Assembly: GCF_002885955.2 (NCBI RefSeq)
Contig: NZ_POQS01000002.1
Span: 52,699 to 116,698 of the forward strand
Length of the DNA: 64,000 nucleotides
Reading direction: 5' to 3'
Source: Achromobacter pulmonis
Lineage (GTDB): Bacteria > Pseudomonadota > Gammaproteobacteria > Burkholderiales > Burkholderiaceae_B
In this document: positions 8,134 through 16,289 of the stretch, in pieces
Layout: each line of letters opens with the position of its first letter
How positions within the stretch are numbered: position 1 is the stretch's first letter
Position numbers and translations under genes: made by a program
Notes under the pieces: generated by a model
Told to the model about the DNA's origin: nothing
Database searches by the model: none
What the model saw: only the letters and a program-made list of their open reading frames with translations

Positions 8134-8670
8134 TCACCTGCTTCCGGGCGAGGCGATTCTCAGCAGTGCACCGTTCGGGTCGTAAACACGCAACTGGGCG
8201 GTGAGTCTGGCCGAGCTTCGATACACCACGAGATTGGTGCCTCCAGCGCGGGCCTGCGACGGGAACAAGATGCCATCCAATCCTGCAGCCACCACGTCGT
8301 CGGCCATATACCAAGTCGGCGGCTCATTGCCCTTGCCGAACCACTCGGCCCGCCAGTCCACCGCGAAATCAGCCCACAGCGGTGGCCAGCGTTCCGGGTC
8401 GAAGCCGCTGCTGAAATCGGCCACCCGTAGCCCCCGGGCAAGAAACGTGCAGATCGTGCCCGGCGGCAGCCAAGGGTTGTCCTGTTTGTATTCGGCCAGC
8501 GCGGTGACTTCGTCCATCGCCAGGTAGAGCGCCTCCTGGCCGGGCCGGTTGAACCGACCGCCCCGACGCGCCGCACCCATGCCGGACAGCGGCGTGCTGG
8601 CATAGGTTGGGGCGATCACGCGGTAATAGGCGGCGTCCTCGGCTTCGCCCAGAGTCGTGTCCAGAATCAT
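8134..8670 (-). CDS. RES-domain toxin of a RES/Xre toxin-antitoxin pair
   Basis: A 178-aa RES protein. Its N-terminus has YYRVIAPTYASTPLSGMG, then RRGGRFN-RPG-ALYLA at about residues 35-51, and MDEVTALAE with the conserved Glu at 60. RES toxins (MbcT, ParT and Res types) act on NAD or related substrates, and R39, Y49 and E60 match the conserved Arg/Tyr/Glu pattern. The gene starts inside the stop of the upstream antitoxin gene (4-base overlap), the usual antitoxin-first arrangement. It probably stabilises the ICE by post-segregational killing. Whether the chemistry is NAD cleavage or phosphorolysis cannot be read from sequence. Confidence 0.88.
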   Translation of the reverse strand: MILDTTLGEAEDAAYYRVIAPTYASTPLSGMGAARRGGRFNRPGQEALYLAMDEVTALAEYKQDNPWLPPGTICTFLARGLRVADFSSGFDPERWPPLWADFAVDWRAEWFGKGNEPPTWYMADDVVAAGLDGILFPSQARAGGTNLVVYRSSARLTAQLRVYDPNGALLRIASPGSR

Positions 8671-9038
8671 CCAGCGGCACCGCCGGCGATGGATTCCAGA
8701 TAGGCGATGACGTCATCGGTCCGCCCTTCCTGAACCAGCGCATCAGCCGTCTTGTAGCCGAAGGCGCGCAACGGTTCGTTGCGCAACAGGAAGGCGGCGC
8801 GCTTCTCGTCGCCGGTCATCTCGGTGGCCACCGCCAGAACCCGCACCATGTCCTGCAGATACTTCTGCAGCTGCGGCGCCTGCGGCCGGGCAGTAGGCGT
8901 ATTGCGGTGCACGTGGGCACGCTCGGCCAGTTCCTGGATCTGGAAGCCGAAGAACTCCCCGATCCGGGCCGGTGACAGGTAGGGCGTGTCCGGCTCACGG
9001 AACTGCTCGACAAAAGGCTGTTGCAGCACGGTGCTCAT
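8667..9038 (-). CDS. Xre/MbcA/ParS-type antitoxin
   Basis: This 123-aa protein has a degenerate N-terminal Xre-like helix-turn-helix (IGEFFGFQIQELAERAHVHRNT). The C-terminal toxin-binding domain has the pattern MTGDEKRAAFLLRNEPLRAF, then GYKTADALVQEGRTDDVIAY, which matches the MbcA/ParS/Xre antitoxin domain. It overlaps the RES toxin gene by four bases and should neutralise it by blocking the active site. It likely represses its own promoter. Two TGCAC repeats 11 bases apart lie 24 bases upstream of the start (9062-9077). GGAG before the ATG at 9038 supports the start. Confidence 0.87.
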   Translation of the reverse strand: MSTVLQQPFVEQFREPDTPYLSPARIGEFFGFQIQELAERAHVHRNTPTARPQAPQLQKYLQDMVRVLAVATEMTGDEKRAAFLLRNEPLRAFGYKTADALVQEGRTDDVIAYLESIAGGAAG

Positions 9039-9061
9039 GGCGTCACTCCATGCAGTTCATA

Positions 9062-9077
9062 TGCACTTATTTTGCAC
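9062..9077 (-). promoter_or_regulatory. Candidate autoregulatory repeats of the RES/Xre operon
   Basis: TGCAC occurs at 9062-9066 and 9073-9077, one helical turn apart, 24-39 bases upstream of the antitoxin start on the minus strand (reading GTGCA there). The spacing and position fit an antitoxin operator. I infer this from position only. Confidence 0.35.
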
Positions 9078-9257
9078 CAGAATCGCTCTCTCCGCAACCC
9101 TGAATGCCCTGCCCAAGCCCGCCGGCCTTCAGTTCACTGGCTGTCGATGGCGAAACACCCCCCATAAGTCGTCCATTGCAAGGCGACACCCGCATGGCCC
9201 GCGCCTACGCTTCGTCCATGCGCTCATGAGCGTGTTCACCACACCGACCGCACGAGG

Positions 9258-9767
9258 ATGGACGCCATGTACACCACCACGCCCAGCACCAGTCACCCGG
9301 CCCGTCCGGCTGCCGTTGCCCCCGACCCGAGCGAGGTTGTCGAAACCCGGCTCTGGATCGAAGAGCACAACTGGCTCTACGCGCTGCTGCGCAGCGAGGA
9401 CAACGTCGCGCCGACGTTCCGCTTCCCGGATCTGCTGAGCGCCTGCGTCGCCCTCGTGTTCAGCAGGGACGATGCCGCGGAGCGGATCTTCGAGTTCCTG
9501 GGCACGGCCCTCGTGATGCGTTCCCCGACCACGCCGCGGCGGCGTGAATCGCTCTGGCGGCCCCAGTACGAACTGCTCCATGACCTGCAATGCTCGCCAG
9601 CGAACCGGCATCCGAACCCGAAGTTCGGGCTCGACCAACTGACGACGGCCTGCGTGGCCCTGTGCCAGTTCGATGAGAGCACGGGCGCCTCCGTGCTGCT
9701 CCAGGCCCGATGCAACATGGTGGAGCGCCACACCGCTTCGCACGTGTCACTGCAGCGCCTGCGCTGA
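9258..9767 (+). CDS. Hypothetical ICE protein
   Basis: A 169-aa soluble protein that I do not recognise. Near its N-terminus are a Pro/Thr-rich stretch and VETRLWIEEHNWLYALLRSE. The middle has FRFPDLLSACVALVFS and a later echo LDQLTTACVALCQFDE, so the protein may be an internal duplication of a DLLSACVAL-type helix unit. It has no signal peptide. Start choice is ATG at 9258 or at 9267 (MYTTTPS); a GAGG at 9253 fits the second better. It lies just upstream of the mating-pair operon and in the same direction, so it may be the first gene of that operon. Confidence 0.6.
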   Translation: MDAMYTTTPSTSHPARPAAVAPDPSEVVETRLWIEEHNWLYALLRSEDNVAPTFRFPDLLSACVALVFSRDDAAERIFEFLGTALVMRSPTTPRRRESLWRPQYELLHDLQCSPANRHPNPKFGLDQLTTACVALCQFDESTGASVLLQARCNMVERHTASHVSLQRLR

Positions 9768-9909
9768 ACCTGCGGCGATGCGCCGCCACCCGCTTCGACC
9801 CTGACCGGCACCTGCCGGCCTCACCCGCCAAGACCCTGGCCAGTCCGCTGGTCCATACCCCATGCCCCGCCTTCCGGCGGGTCCGTCCCGAACCCTGTGG
9901 GGGTCTTCG

Positions 9910-10437
9910 ATGCGTGTGGCCGTCGCTTTCGTCGTCGCAATGCTGCCTGGCGTCCTGCTGGCCGACCCGTGCTGGGACGCGGCGGCGCAGCGCTATGGCA
10001 TCGCGCCGGAGCTGCTCTACGCCGTGGCCCGGACGGAATCGGATCTGAATCCCCGTGCCGTGAACCGGGGACACCAGCAGCGCACCGGCAGCTACGACAT
10101 CGGCCTGATGCAGATCAACAGCCGGCATCTGCCGAAGCTGGCCCGGTTCGGTATCCGCGAAGCCGATCTGTACGACGCGTGCGTGAACCTCCACGTCGGT
10201 GCCTGGCTGCTGGCCGACAGCTTCGCTCGCCACGGCATGACCTGGAACGCGGTGGGAGCCTACAACGCCGCCTGCAGCCAACTCAAGGGGGAGGACTGCA
10301 CGCGGGCCCGCGCCACCTATGCCTGGCGCGTCTACCGTCACCTGCCCTCGGTTTCCTCCGGCAATCGCCAGCGAGGTCCGGCGCCAGCGCACGGCCGGAG
10401 CGCGACGCCTCTGGTCAACGTGAGGGTCGCGCCATGA
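9910..10437 (+). CDS. Secreted lytic transglycosylase (VirB1-like)
   Basis: This 175-aa protein starts with a short signal peptide ([18 protein letters not shown]). It continues with a C-type SLT domain: the catalytic Glu is at residue 43 in ARTESDLNP, followed by [16 protein letters not shown] and [10 protein letters not shown]. It opens the murein layer for the conjugation apparatus in the periplasm, the role of F-plasmid orf169 and VirB1. I choose the ATG at 9910 because it leads directly into the signal peptide; the frame is open upstream. The last four bases overlap the next gene. Confidence 0.88.
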   Translation: MRVAVAFVVAMLPGVLLADPCWDAAAQRYGIAPELLYAVARTESDLNPRAVNRGHQQRTGSYDIGLMQINSRHLPKLARFGIREADLYDACVNLHVGAWLLADSFARHGMTWNAVGAYNAACSQLKGEDCTRARATYAWRVYRHLPSVSSGNRQRGPAPAHGRSATPLVNVRVAP

Positions 10438-11204
10438 CATACCGCCTGCCCCGGCTTCCCATGCGCGGCGCGCTGGCCAGCGCAGCGCTGCTGATCGCTG
10501 GCTGCGCGGCCACGCCCCCTCCTACGCCTGCCGCGCCCAGCAGCCCGGTGCCGCAGCGCCTGGCCCAGGTCGGCTACGGCCAGGAGGCCGTGTTCGAAAC
10601 ATGCAGGACGGACGCCTGCCCCCAGCGCACGCCGAAGACACTGCCGATCCTCGCTTCGCCGCCAGCCCGTGCGCTCGCACCGCCCACCCCGCTGCAAGGC
10701 TCTTCCGCCAGCGACCGCGAGACAAGTGGTCATGCGCGCGCGCAGGCCGGCCGCCCCCAGGAAGAGGCCGCGCTCCAGCAGATCGACATTCAGTTCGCCT
10801 TTGCCAGCGCACGGCTCGGCCCGGATGCGCACCAGGCCTTGCGCGCACTCGCGCCCCGACTGGCCCAGGCCCGGCAGGTCAAGGTCAGCGGCCGGACCGA
10901 CAGCACTGGCCCGACCGCTGTGAACGAACGGCTTGCCAAAGCCCGTGCCGACGCGGTGCTGCGAGAGCTGCTCGTGCTGGCGCCCGGGATCGCGCCGGTG
11001 GCCAGGGTGGACGCCCAAGGCGCCTGCTGCTACGCGCAAGCCAACGACAGCGCGGCCGGCCGCGCGCGCAACCGCCGTGTGGAGATCCGCTACCGGCTGG
11101 ACAGCGACGTCCCGCCTGAGCCTAGACCCATCCCGAGTTCTCTCCAACCTGCATCCGACCCGCCCTCGAAACCCGCACCAATACCCGATTCCACCCGTCC
11201 CTAG
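10434..11204 (+). CDS. OmpA-domain lipoprotein of the transfer operon
   Basis: A 256-aa predicted lipoprotein with signal and lipobox LLIAGCAA. A Pro-rich spacer carries Cys pairs ([10 protein letters not shown]), and a C-terminal OmpA-like peptidoglycan-binding domain spans about residues 118-225. It contains [42 protein letters not shown] and RNRRVEIRY. The tail is Pro-rich. It would sit in the outer membrane and grip the cell wall near the channel. It overlaps the transglycosylase gene by ATGA and precedes the pilin gene. Some F-type and G-type ICEs also carry an OmpA-like protein here; the exact role is not established. Confidence 0.82.
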   Translation: MTYRLPRLPMRGALASAALLIAGCAATPPPTPAAPSSPVPQRLAQVGYGQEAVFETCRTDACPQRTPKTLPILASPPARALAPPTPLQGSSASDRETSGHARAQAGRPQEEAALQQIDIQFAFASARLGPDAHQALRALAPRLAQARQVKVSGRTDSTGPTAVNERLAKARADAVLRELLVLAPGIAPVARVDAQGACCYAQANDSAAGRARNRRVEIRYRLDSDVPPEPRPIPSSLQPASDPPSKPAPIPDSTRP

Positions 11205-11228
11205 TCCGTCCTCTTGTTGGAGCTTCCC

Positions 11229-11591
11229 ATGAACACTGCCGTCCTGCCCTCTCCCGCACCGAATTCGCTGCGCACCCACGCACGCAAGGTCTCCGGTTTC
11301 TTCGCCCTGCTGGTCATCGCCTGCATCGGGCTGGCGATCGCGTTCCCGAGCCACGCGCTCGATCTCGTCACCTTCACCGGCATCACCGGGCCGCTCACCT
11401 CCGCGCTGACCCAGATCGCCGACCTCGGCCCGGGCATCAAGGCGCTGGTGGGCTTCGTCGGCTTCGTGGTGGCGCTCATCTCGCTGTCGGCGCTGCGCAA
11501 CTTTGGCCCTGTGCTGTTTTACGTCGGCCTGGCCATCTTCGGGGCGGTCGGCTTGGTGATCGCCGGCGCCATCATGGGCGCGGTCATCTGA
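11229..11591 (+). CDS. traA: Putative conjugative pilin (TraA-like)
   Basis: A 120-aa membrane protein with a long leader ending in PSHA at residue 43. The mature part, about 77 aa, has two hydrophobic segments (IKALVGFVGFVVALISLSA and PVLFYVGLAIFGAVGLVIAG) separated by a short charged RNFG loop. This matches the architecture of F-type pilins: long leader, roughly 70-residue mature protein, two membrane helices. It lies immediately before traL, where traA is expected in F-type operons. The assignment is by architecture and position. I use the ATG at 11229, preceded by GGAG at 11219. Confidence 0.7.
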   Translation: MNTAVLPSPAPNSLRTHARKVSGFFALLVIACIGLAIAFPSHALDLVTFTGITGPLTSALTQIADLGPGIKALVGFVGFVVALISLSALRNFGPVLFYVGLAIFGAVGLVIAGAIMGAVI

Positions 11592-11622
11592 GCCCCGGAC
11601 TCCACGCATCCCGGAGGTCTCC

Positions 11623-11922
11623 ATGCAAGCGGACACCTATATCCCGCGGCGCCTCGATGACCAGTGGAAATTGGGCTTCTGGGATATCGACGTCGCCGTG
11701 CCGGTCCTGCTGATGTTCTTCATCGGCTACCTGACGGGCAGCAAGCTGGCCTTCGCGGTCTGCATGGCGGTCGGGATCGCCGTCTCGCGCTGGATCTCCC
11801 GGCTCAAGACGGACAAGCACCCGGCCTTCGCCATCCACTGGCTGTACTGGCACCTGCCCGCCAACCCTGTCACGTCGATGCGCGCCACGCCGCCATCGCA
11901 TATCCGCCGCATGGTCGGCTGA
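11623..11922 (+). CDS. traL: T4SS protein TraL
   Basis: This 99-aa protein starts MQADTYIPRRLDDQWKLGFW, a typical TraL opening (polar start, D-Q-K-hydrophobic). One or two membrane segments follow (VAVPVLLMFFIGYLTGSKLAFAV), then the conserved TraL tail with HPAFAIHWLYWHLP. TraL is the VirB3-like inner membrane component of F-type systems, needed for pilus assembly. GGAGGTCTCC directly before the ATG is a strong ribosome site. It is 31 bases downstream of the pilin gene and 14 bases upstream of traE. Confidence 0.9.
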   Translation: MQADTYIPRRLDDQWKLGFWDIDVAVPVLLMFFIGYLTGSKLAFAVCMAVGIAVSRWISRLKTDKHPAFAIHWLYWHLPANPVTSMRATPPSHIRRMVG

Positions 11923-11936
11923 GCGGGAGCATCGTC

Positions 11937-12503
11937 ATGGACTTCGAACGGCTCAACGGCGATCTCAAGGAACTGCGCCGGCGCAACCGGAGCCTGGGCC
12001 TGGCGGTGGGCGCGCTGGCGGCGGGCCAGGTGCTCGCGCTCGTCGTGATCCTGAGCCTGCTGGGCACGGTGCGCACCGTGGTCGTTCCGCCGACGCTCAA
12101 CAAGACCTTCTGGGTCACGAGCGACAAGGCGTCCGGCGAGTACCTGGAACAGATGGGGAGCTTCGTCGCCTGGCTGATCCTGGACGTGAGCCCAGGCACG
12201 ATCGACTGGAAAAAGGACATCCTGCTCGGCTACGTCGATCCCAAGCAATACGGCGCACTCAAGACACGCCAGGAGGTAGAGGCCGAACGCCTCAAGCGCA
12301 TCAACGCCGCCACTTCCTTCGCGCCCCAGCAGCTGGTCGCCAGCGAAGACGCCCAGACCCTGGTCGTGCGCGGACGCCTGCGCACGCTGATCAACGGATT
12401 CGAGACCGCCAACGACCTCAAGGCCTACCGCATCGAATTCACCTATTCCGGCGCACGCATGCACGTCGCCAGCTTTCAGGAGGTGCCCTATGCAGTCAAG
12501 TGA
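11937..12503 (+). CDS. traE: T4SS protein TraE (VirB5-position protein)
   Basis: This 188-aa TraE-family protein has an N-terminal cytoplasmic helix (MDFERLNGDLKELRRRNRSL) and one membrane segment (LAVGALAAGQVLALVVILSLL). The periplasmic domain contains FWVTSDKASGEYLEQMGSF and VVRGRLRTLINGFETANDL. TraE is required for F pilus assembly, anchored in the inner membrane with TraL, TraB and TraK. The gene overlaps traK by 14 bases. Confidence 0.9.
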   Translation: MDFERLNGDLKELRRRNRSLGLAVGALAAGQVLALVVILSLLGTVRTVVVPPTLNKTFWVTSDKASGEYLEQMGSFVAWLILDVSPGTIDWKKDILLGYVDPKQYGALKTRQEVEAERLKRINAATSFAPQQLVASEDAQTLVVRGRLRTLINGFETANDLKAYRIEFTYSGARMHVASFQEVPYAVK

Positions 12504-13452
12504 GCGCATCGCCGCGCAGGCGACTGCCTGGATTCGGCCCGGCGCCATCGCCGACGCAGCGCGACAGCAGCCTCGCGGACACGTTCCCGTCGCACCGCAC
12601 GCCGAATGCGCGCGGCGGAACGACCTGTCCATCCATGCGCGCCGGATCCTCGCCGTGACGGCCATGTCCTTCGGCCTGCAGGCCCACGCGCTGCAGCTCG
12701 TGGAGGCCAGCGACGGCGTGGCCGTCGAAGCCATCATTTCCATGAAGGAGCCGACCCGCGTGCGGATCGAAGGGGCGCCGATCACCGATGTGTTCGGCAA
12801 CATCCATTCAAGCCATTGCGCCGCGGCCGGGCTGCCGCAGGCCGCCGCCACCCCGGGCATGGCCAGCCCTGCCGCCGCATCCCCGGCGGTCAATCCGTCG
12901 GGCGACGTGGTGGTCGAGTGCGATCGCGACAAGGGCGAGGTCTATATCCGGCCCGCCGGCGACTCGCCCAAGCCAATCAACCTGTTCGTGTCCTCGGCGC
13001 GCGCGACCTACACGCTGCTGCTGCGCCGCGCGGACACGCCGGCTAACACCATCGTGATCCGCGACAAGACGCCCCGGGCCCTGCAGCCGAGCCCGGCAGC
13101 CCCCTCCGGCCCCGCACCGAGCCACATCCGGGCGATGAAGGCGATGCTGGTCGCGATGGCTTCCGACCGTGTGCCGCCCGACCTGCGTGTGGAGGAGGCC
13201 TCGCGCGACGTCCAGCTCTGGAAGGAGGCCAAGCTCTCGCTGCGGCGCACCTACGAAGGCCGCGGATACGTCGGCGAGAAGTACCTGCTGCAGAACGTCA
13301 GCGCGGCCCCGATGGTGTTGGCCGAACAGGAATTCGACCGGCCCGGCAACGCCGCGCAGGGCGAGATCAGCGGCGTTGCCATCGAGCAGCACAACCTGCG
13401 CCCGGGCGAAAGCACCAACGTGTATGTGATCCGGCGCGGAGGTGTGCGATGA
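12490..13452 (+). CDS. traK: T4SS outer ring protein TraK (VirB9-like)
   Basis: A 320-aa secreted protein of the TraK/VirB9 type. A signal-like hydrophobic region (ILAVTAMSFGLQAHA) sits about 52 residues in. The conserved N-terminal domain contains VASDGVAVEAIISMKEP and ITDVFGNIHS; the C-terminal domain has YVGEKYLLQNVSAAPMVLAE. It forms the outer ring of the channel with TraB and TraV. The gene overlaps traE and traB. The unusually long N-terminus before the signal segment suggests that a later start, such as the ATG at 12664 (MSFGLQAHA), could be used. Confidence 0.88.
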   Translation: MQSSERIAAQATAWIRPGAIADAARQQPRGHVPVAPHAECARRNDLSIHARRILAVTAMSFGLQAHALQLVEASDGVAVEAIISMKEPTRVRIEGAPITDVFGNIHSSHCAAAGLPQAAATPGMASPAAASPAVNPSGDVVVECDRDKGEVYIRPAGDSPKPINLFVSSARATYTLLLRRADTPANTIVIRDKTPRALQPSPAAPSGPAPSHIRAMKAMLVAMASDRVPPDLRVEEASRDVQLWKEAKLSLRRTYEGRGYVGEKYLLQNVSAAPMVLAEQEFDRPGNAAQGEISGVAIEQHNLRPGESTNVYVIRRGGVR

Positions 13453-14855
13453 CGATGCGACCCCACCCCCCCGGCATGCAGCCGCCGCCGTCGTCCGCCC
13501 TGCGCGGCCTGCTGGAACGGCTCACGCCACGCCAGCGCCAGTACGCATTGCTGGGCGCCATCGTCGCTGGCGGCGTCGGCGTGCTCTGGCTCGTGTTCGC
13601 GTTCACCGGCTCGCCGAAGCCCCAGGCTGGTCGCACCGCGGCCCAGGCCAGCGACGTCACCAACATCGGCGTGATGCCGCCGGGCAGCCAGGTCAACCCG
13701 GTGGACCAATGGGTCGGCACGGCCGGCCGCAAGCTGGCCCAGTACGAGACCGAGCGCGAGGAGCAGAGCCGCCTCAACAAGGACAGGCAGGCCTGGGAGG
13801 CGCGCACGATGCAGCGCTTCTCCGAACTCGAGCAGCGGCTGACCGCCAGCCAGCAGTCGGCGAACACCCCGCCGGCGCGGCCGGCTCCGACACCGGCCCT
13901 AGCATCGCCGGTAGCCCCGCCCACGCCGACGACGATGCCGCCCGCCGTGAGCCTGCCCCCGGCACCGCCGGCGGCCGGTTCCGCAGGCGCACTGCCCACT
14001 GGCCAACCGCCGCAGCCGCCCACACCGCCCATCCCAGTCATCGCGCGCGTTTCGCTCGCCCAACCCTCCCGAGCGGGAACGGGCTCGCCGGCTGCCGATG
14101 GCGGCGCGCGCCAAGACGGCGGTGGCACCGCAGCCGGTGGCAAGACAGTCTCCACCTTCCTACCTGTCAGCTTCACCCGCGGCACGCTGCTGGGCGGTCT
14201 GGATGCGCCCACTGGCGGGCAGTCCCAGAGCAATCCCCATCCCGTCCTCATCCGGCTTTCGGACAACTCGGTCCTGCCGAATCGCTTTCGTGGTGAGTAC
14301 AAGGAGTGTTTCGTGATCGCGGCCGGCTACGGCGACATCAGCTCCGAGCGCGCCTATCTCCGTACCGAAAACCTCTCGTGCGTGCGCGCCGACGGCGCCA
14401 CACTGGAAGTCCGCATCCAGGGCACGGTGTACGGCGAGGACGGCAAGGTCGGCATGCGCGGCCGCCTGGTAACGAAGCAGGGGCAAATGCTGGCCAACGC
14501 GCTGCTCGCGGGCGTGGTCAGCGGCATCGGCCAGGGCCTGTCCACCGCCAACACCACGTACAGCACCTCGGCGCTCGGCAGCATCGCCAGCGCCGACAAC
14601 AGCGCCGATGCCTATCGCGCCGGCCTGGGGCAAGGCGTGGGCAAGGCCCTGGACCGGCTGGCCCAGTACTACATCAAGCTCGCGGAAAACACCTTCCCCG
14701 TCATCGAGGTCGACGCCGGCCGCGAGATCGACGTCGTGGTCACCAAGGGCGTGCGCATCGACGTGCCAATGACCGATCTGGCCGCGAACGCCGCGCGCCT
14801 GTCCGTTTCCCCCGAAACCCGCTACCTGGAGGCCTCCGATGATGGCAACTACTGA
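13449..14855 (+). CDS. traB: T4SS scaffold protein TraB (VirB10-like)
   Basis: A 468-aa VirB10/TraB protein. A short cytoplasmic N-terminus is followed by a membrane segment (YALLGAIVAGGVGVLWLVFAF), a coiled-coil-prone stretch with EQSRLNKDRQAWEARTMQR and a long Pro-rich periplasmic linker. The C-terminal beta-barrel domain contains LSDNSVLPNRFRGEYKECFV, AERAYLRTENLSC and FPVIEVDAGREIDVV. It spans the cell envelope, linking inner membrane energy to the outer membrane ring. It overlaps the dsbC gene by 17 bases. Confidence 0.93.
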   Translation: MTMRPHPPGMQPPPSSALRGLLERLTPRQRQYALLGAIVAGGVGVLWLVFAFTGSPKPQAGRTAAQASDVTNIGVMPPGSQVNPVDQWVGTAGRKLAQYETEREEQSRLNKDRQAWEARTMQRFSELEQRLTASQQSANTPPARPAPTPALASPVAPPTPTTMPPAVSLPPAPPAAGSAGALPTGQPPQPPTPPIPVIARVSLAQPSRAGTGSPAADGGARQDGGGTAAGGKTVSTFLPVSFTRGTLLGGLDAPTGGQSQSNPHPVLIRLSDNSVLPNRFRGEYKECFVIAAGYGDISSERAYLRTENLSCVRADGATLEVRIQGTVYGEDGKVGMRGRLVTKQGQMLANALLAGVVSGIGQGLSTANTTYSTSALGSIASADNSADAYRAGLGQGVGKALDRLAQYYIKLAENTFPVIEVDAGREIDVVVTKGVRIDVPMTDLAANAARLSVSPETRYLEASDDGNY

Positions 14856-15663
14856 CGCCCTGGGCGGCCGGCGCCGCCGCGCCCTGCCGCTCCTGTTCGC
14901 CGCGCTGCTGTGGGCACTGTCCGCCAGCGCGCAGGCCGCCTCGGCGGACGAGGCTCGGCTGCTCGACACGCTGCGCAAGAACCACCCCGGCACGAACTTC
15001 AGCGAGGTCTCGCGCACCGACGTGGAGGGTCTCTACGAGGTGTGGATGAACGGCAATGTCGCCTATGTCACCGCCCGCAATCCGCGCTACTTCATTTTCG
15101 GCCGGTTGTTCGACACCCAGACCATGCGCGACGTCACGGGGCCGAAGCTGGCCCAACGCGCGGGCGACCAGGACGCCCTCCTCCAGACAGAAACCGCGCC
15201 CGCCGCCAGGGTAGCCTTCGATCAGCTGCCAGTCGCCGACGCGATCAAGACGGTGCGCGGCAACGGCGAGCGCAAGGTCGCCGTGTTCAGCGATCCGAAC
15301 TGCATCTTCTGCAAGCAGCTCGAACCCGAACTTGCCGGCATCGACAACGTCACGATCTACACCTTCCTCGTGCCCTTCCAGGGCGAGGGCCGGCCCGTCG
15401 CGATCTGGTGCGCCGCCAACCGCGAACAGGCCTGGCACCGATGGATGCTCCAGGGCGATGCGAGCCCGCAGAACGCCTCCGCGAACTGCGCCCATCCGAT
15501 CGGGCGCAACCTGGCGCTCGCACGCCAGCTCGGCGTACAGGGCACGCCCACCCTGTTCTGGGTCGATGGCACGCGCACGGACGGCTTCGTCGGACGCGCC
15601 GTGCTCGAGGCCCGGCTGGCCGCCGCCGGCGCGCAGCCGCCGTCCGCGGAGAAGAAGCCATGA
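14839..15663 (+). CDS. dsbC: DsbC-family disulfide isomerase
   Basis: This 274-aa secreted protein has a signal peptide (ALPLLFAALLWALSASAQA), a DsbC-like dimerisation domain with FSEVSRTDVEGLYEVWMNG, and a thioredoxin fold with active site CIFC at residues 155-158. The cis-Pro region is GVQGTPTLFW. It should repair disulfides in Cys-rich periplasmic transfer proteins such as TraN, TraU and TraH. dsbC inside the mating-pair operon is a hallmark of SXT/IncC/F-type systems. The initial ATG at 14839 lies inside traB; the second codon is also ATG. Confidence 0.9.
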   Translation: MMATTDALGGRRRRALPLLFAALLWALSASAQAASADEARLLDTLRKNHPGTNFSEVSRTDVEGLYEVWMNGNVAYVTARNPRYFIFGRLFDTQTMRDVTGPKLAQRAGDQDALLQTETAPAARVAFDQLPVADAIKTVRGNGERKVAVFSDPNCIFCKQLEPELAGIDNVTIYTFLVPFQGEGRPVAIWCAANREQAWHRWMLQGDASPQNASANCAHPIGRNLALARQLGVQGTPTLFWVDGTRTDGFVGRAVLEARLAAAGAQPPSAEKKP

Positions 15664-16289
15664 CCGGCCCGCTCTTGCGCGCCGGTGCCGCGATCCTGCT
15701 GCTGCCGCTAGCCGCCTGCGTGAACATGTCCGGCCTGGACGGTGGCTCCAAGTACGCCTGCGCCGCGCCCGAAGGCGTCGCCTGCGACTCGGTCTCGGGC
15801 ACCTACGAGAACGCGATCCGCGACAACCTGCCCAGCCAGCGCCGCACCACTGGCCCGGCTGCAGCCGCGACGCGGCGTGATGCACAGGACCCGGCCCCAG
15901 AGGCGCCGGCGCGGCAGCCGCCCGCCACCCTGCTCGCGCCGGATGCCGATACGCCCCAGCCCCAGGCGCTGCGCTCGCAGGCGCGCTACCTGCGGCTGTG
16001 GATCAAGCCCTGGGAAGACATCGACGGCGATCTGTTCGACCAGGCCCATGTCTATGTGCAGATCGACAACGGCCGCTGGCAGATCGACCACATCCGGCAG
16101 GCCATCCGTGAACGCTATGCACCGCTGCGGCCACCGCCGGCCACGCCGGCGAGTGAACCCAACGCCGCAACCGACGCCGCATCGGCGCTACCCCTGCCCG
16201 TCCAGCGTCCCACGGGGACCAGCGGTTTCCCGATGCTGAACAACCCACCCGCGGCCCCGGTCGGCCGCCCTGCCGGGAGCCCGCAATGA
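15660..16289 (+). CDS. traV: T4SS lipoprotein TraV (VirB7-like)
   Basis: A 209-aa lipoprotein with signal and lipobox (LLPLAACVNMSGL). The conserved Cys-containing region is CAAPEGVACDSVSGTYENAI, which is the TraV signature (C-x(6)-G-x-x-C). A Pro-rich middle leads to a C-terminal segment LRLWIKPWEDIDGDLFDQ. TraV anchors the TraK/TraB ring in the outer membrane. It overlaps both neighbours by four bases. Confidence 0.92.
   Translation: MTGPLLRAGAAILLLPLAACVNMSGLDGGSKYACAAPEGVACDSVSGTYENAIRDNLPSQRRTTGPAAAATRRDAQDPAPEAPARQPPATLLAPDADTPQPQALRSQARYLRLWIKPWEDIDGDLFDQAHVYVQIDNGRWQIDHIRQAIRERYAPLRPPPATPASEPNAATDAASALPLPVQRPTGTSGFPMLNNPPAAPVGRPAGSPQ

Noticed and set aside
9220..9231. CGCTCATGAGCG palindrome before the gene at 9258
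   Set aside because: Perfect 12-base palindrome but isolated, and no promoter or second copy supports a regulatory role.
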